DNA from: Campylobacterota bacterium
GTDB lineage: Bacteria; Campylobacterota; Campylobacteria; Campylobacterales; Sulfurovaceae
DNA: 5,764 nt
Reading direction: 5' to 3'
Assembly (NCBI GenBank): GCA_015488875.1
Contig: WFMX01000030.1
Coordinates: forward strand, 1 to 5,764
Part shown: piece after piece, positions 4,616 to 5,764 of the stretch
Position numbering within the stretch: the stretch's first letter is position 1
How the letters are laid out: every line of letters starts with the position of its first letter
Made by a program: the position numbers and the translations under genes
The notes under the pieces: model-generated
What the model saw: the letters and a program-made list of their open reading frames with translations, nothing else
Told to the model about the DNA's origin: nothing
Database searches by the model: none

Positions 4616-5540
4616 TGATTGTCTCTTTGATAGCGTATGGTTTTTTATCTTGTGACTCAAAATAAGTACGCATGATTAGCTCTGCTAAAAAACCTGTGGT
4701 GATGAGCTGTATACCTGCTAAGACCAATACGATACCTAGGGTTAGTAGTGGGCGGTGACCTATGTCGTTGCCGAGTAGCTTGAGTATCAGTAGATAAAAG
4801 TTGATAAATACTCCAGGTATAAAAGTGAAGAGACCCAAAGTGCCAAATAAGTGCATAGGTTTGGCTCTATACTTTTGCATAAATAGCATGAGCATCAAGT
4901 CGCTGACGACACGAGAAGTTCTGCCTATGCCGTATTTGGAGACACCATGGGTGCGTGCATGGTGCTTGACATCCATTTCGGTAATTTTGGCTCCATATAT
5001 CTTTGCCAATACAGGTATAAATCTATGTAACTCTCCATATAGCTCCAGATTTTTGGCTACATTTTTGGTAAAAACTTTGAGTGTGCATCCATAATCGCTG
5101 ATATATACACCTGTAGAGCGACGGATGATATAGTTGGCTATCTTGCTAGGTATCTTTCTAAGGAACATGCCATCTTGTCTCTTGAGCCTTCTGCCTGCTA
5201 CTACATCCCAGTCCTCTGACTCTAGCTTCTCTATCATAGGTAGTATATCTGTAGGGTCGTTTTGCAAATCACCATCTAGTGTCACTATGAGTTCGCCATT
5301 GGCACTCTCAATGCCTGCTGCCATAGCGGTCGTCTGACCATAATTGCGATTAAATACTACGATCTTCGTATTTTCTCTAGCTAGCCTGCTCGCTTCTGCT
5401 ACAGTATCATCACTAGAGCCATCGTCTACGAGTATCAACTCATACTCTATATGCTCATCTAGTGCTTCATATATAGACTCTAGTAGTGGCTCTATGTTGT
5501 CTCTCTCGTTCATCACGGGGATTACTACAGATAGTTTCAT
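4593..5540 (-). CDS. Family 2 glycosyltransferase, polyprenyl-phosphate sugar type
   Basis: This 315-residue membrane-anchored glycosyltransferase has a GT-A fold and resembles DPM1, ArnC and GtrB. It most likely moves a sugar from a nucleotide donor onto undecaprenyl phosphate on the inner face of the membrane. Visible motifs are VVIPVMNE (5-12), VDDGSSDDT (38-46, nucleotide binding), NRNYGQTTAMAAGI (64-77), the metal-binding TLDGDLQNDP (87-96, D89 and D91), GCTLKVF near 151-157, LHRFIPVLA (171-179) and ARTHGVSKYG (195-204). Two C-terminal membrane helices (about 230-254 and 265-290) complete the GtrB-like plan. The length is normal for the family. AAAAGGAA (5554-5547) precedes the ATG by six bases. 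It overlaps the flippase-like gene downstream, which points to one surface-glycan pathway. The exact sugar cannot be read from the sequence. Confidence 0.92.
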   Translation of the reverse strand: MKLSVVIPVMNERDNIEPLLESIYEALDEHIEYELILVDDGSSDDTVAEASRLARENTKIVVFNRNYGQTTAMAAGIESANGELIVTLDGDLQNDPTDILPMIEKLESEDWDVVAGRRLKRQDGMFLRKIPSKIANYIIRRSTGVYISDYGCTLKVFTKNVAKNLELYGELHRFIPVLAKIYGAKITEMDVKHHARTHGVSKYGIGRTSRVVSDLMLMLFMQKYRAKPMHLFGTLGLFTFIPGVFINFYLLILKLLGNDIGHRPLLTLGIVLVLAGIQLITTGFLAELIMRTYFESQDKKPYAIKETIIGTQKHT

Positions 5541-5561
5541 CTATTTTTCCTTTTGTTGGAG

Positions 5562-5567
5562 TTTATA
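5562..5567 (-). promoter_or_regulatory. Possible -10 box of the glycosyltransferase operon
   Basis: The minus strand reads TATAAA after GGG, about 22 bases before the ATG. A start near 5556 would leave a short leader holding the AAAAGGAA ribosome site. No -35 is clear. If the real promoter is further up, the hairpin at 5581-5615 would be part of the 5' leader. Confidence 0.3.
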
Positions 5568-5575
5568 CCCTTGCT

Positions 5576-5616
5576 TACTTTATCTGTTTCCACTATTTGG
5601 ATATATGGAAACGATA
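5576..5616. repeat. 41-bp dispersed repeat, copy B, with hairpin
   Basis: This is the partner of 2446-2486 (about 37 of 41 identical). In this copy TATC-T-GTTTCCA (5581-5592) pairs with TGGAAAC-GATA (5605-5615) except for one bulged T, giving an 11-bp stem around a 13-base loop. It sits 36 bp upstream of the glycosyltransferase start codon and directly left of the palindromic repeat at 5625. No T-run follows the stem, so it is not a plain terminator. Confidence 0.65.
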
Positions 5617-5624
5617 CTACGATA

Positions 5625-5764
5625 GGGGTCTGGTGATTTGTGATGCGTGGAGCGTAGCGGAATGCACCGCAATCGCCTGACCTCGATTACACTGCAATAC
5701 CGTTATGCTACAGTCGAGGTCAGGTGACAACGATTCACTTCACTTCGTTATGCAAATCATTGTC
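5625..5764. repeat. Palindromic intergenic repeat, copy 2 (cut by window end)
   Basis: The element begins GGGGTCTGGTGATTTGTG and carries GTGGAGCGTAGCGGAATG (5647-5664), parallel to GTGAGCGAAGCGAATG in copy 1. CCTGACCTCGA (5676-5686) and TCGAGGTCAGG (5714-5724) form a perfect 11-bp stem that extends by about three pairs. The right side (AGGTCAGG, ATTCACTTCACTTC, CAAATCATT) follows copy 1, and its reverse complement matches the left side (TGATTTG shared). The window ends before the expected C-rich terminal inverted repeat. No gene is seen in this stretch. Confidence 0.65.

Noticed and set aside
4801..5680. Four plus-strand frames opposite the glycosyltransferase and its leader
   Set aside because: They are complements of a strongly conserved glycosyltransferase or lie in palindromic repeat DNA; Ser-rich content comes from reversed acidic codons.

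Overview
The window looks like a chromosomal piece of a Campylobacterota-type bacterium, perhaps near Sulfurovum or Sulfurimonas. The basis is low-to-middling GC, heavy use of ATA and AGA codons, AAAGGAG-type ribosome sites, promoters that show a TATAAT box without a clear -35, and the kinds of protein present. This is an inference from style and content, not a database match.

Layout, left to right. Positions 162-1791 (+) hold a two-gene operon for two exported helical proteins of the PilJ/NarX-type sensor-domain kind. Each is a stand-alone periplasmic protein with an internally duplicated motif and no signalling domain. Positions 1792-2844 lack any long gene but are full of structure. They contain a palindromic intergenic repeat (1909-2060), a compact small-ORF locus (2111-2410), one copy of a 41-bp dispersed repeat (2446-2486), and the decayed minus-strand remnant of a protein gene (2490-2711). 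Positions 2845-3687 (+) encode a PD-(D/E)XK nuclease of the Rpn/transposase-like family, apparently from a leaderless mRNA. Converging on it from the right, 5540-3749 (-) is a two-gene operon of a membrane-anchored family 2 glycosyltransferase and a multi-pass flippase-like protein. Together they probably make and handle a polyprenyl-phosphate sugar for surface glycans. Upstream of that operon lie the second copies of the 41-bp repeat and of the palindromic repeat; the latter runs off the window.

The most interesting element is 2111-2410. A TATAAT box starts a transcript whose very 5' end (GTACCCTTT) is an exact complement of the Shine-Dalgarno region (AAAGGGTAC) of a 37-codon ORF. The ORF encodes a hydrophobic segment followed by a basic tail. 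The same anti-SD sequence recurs beyond the ORF, a strong stem-loop follows the stop codon, and a TATAAT box on the opposite strand inside the ORF is placed to make an antisense RNA over the ribosome site. This is the architecture of a type I toxin-antitoxin system, like AapA/IsoA of Helicobacter and Campylobacter, but the peptide is not one I recognise.
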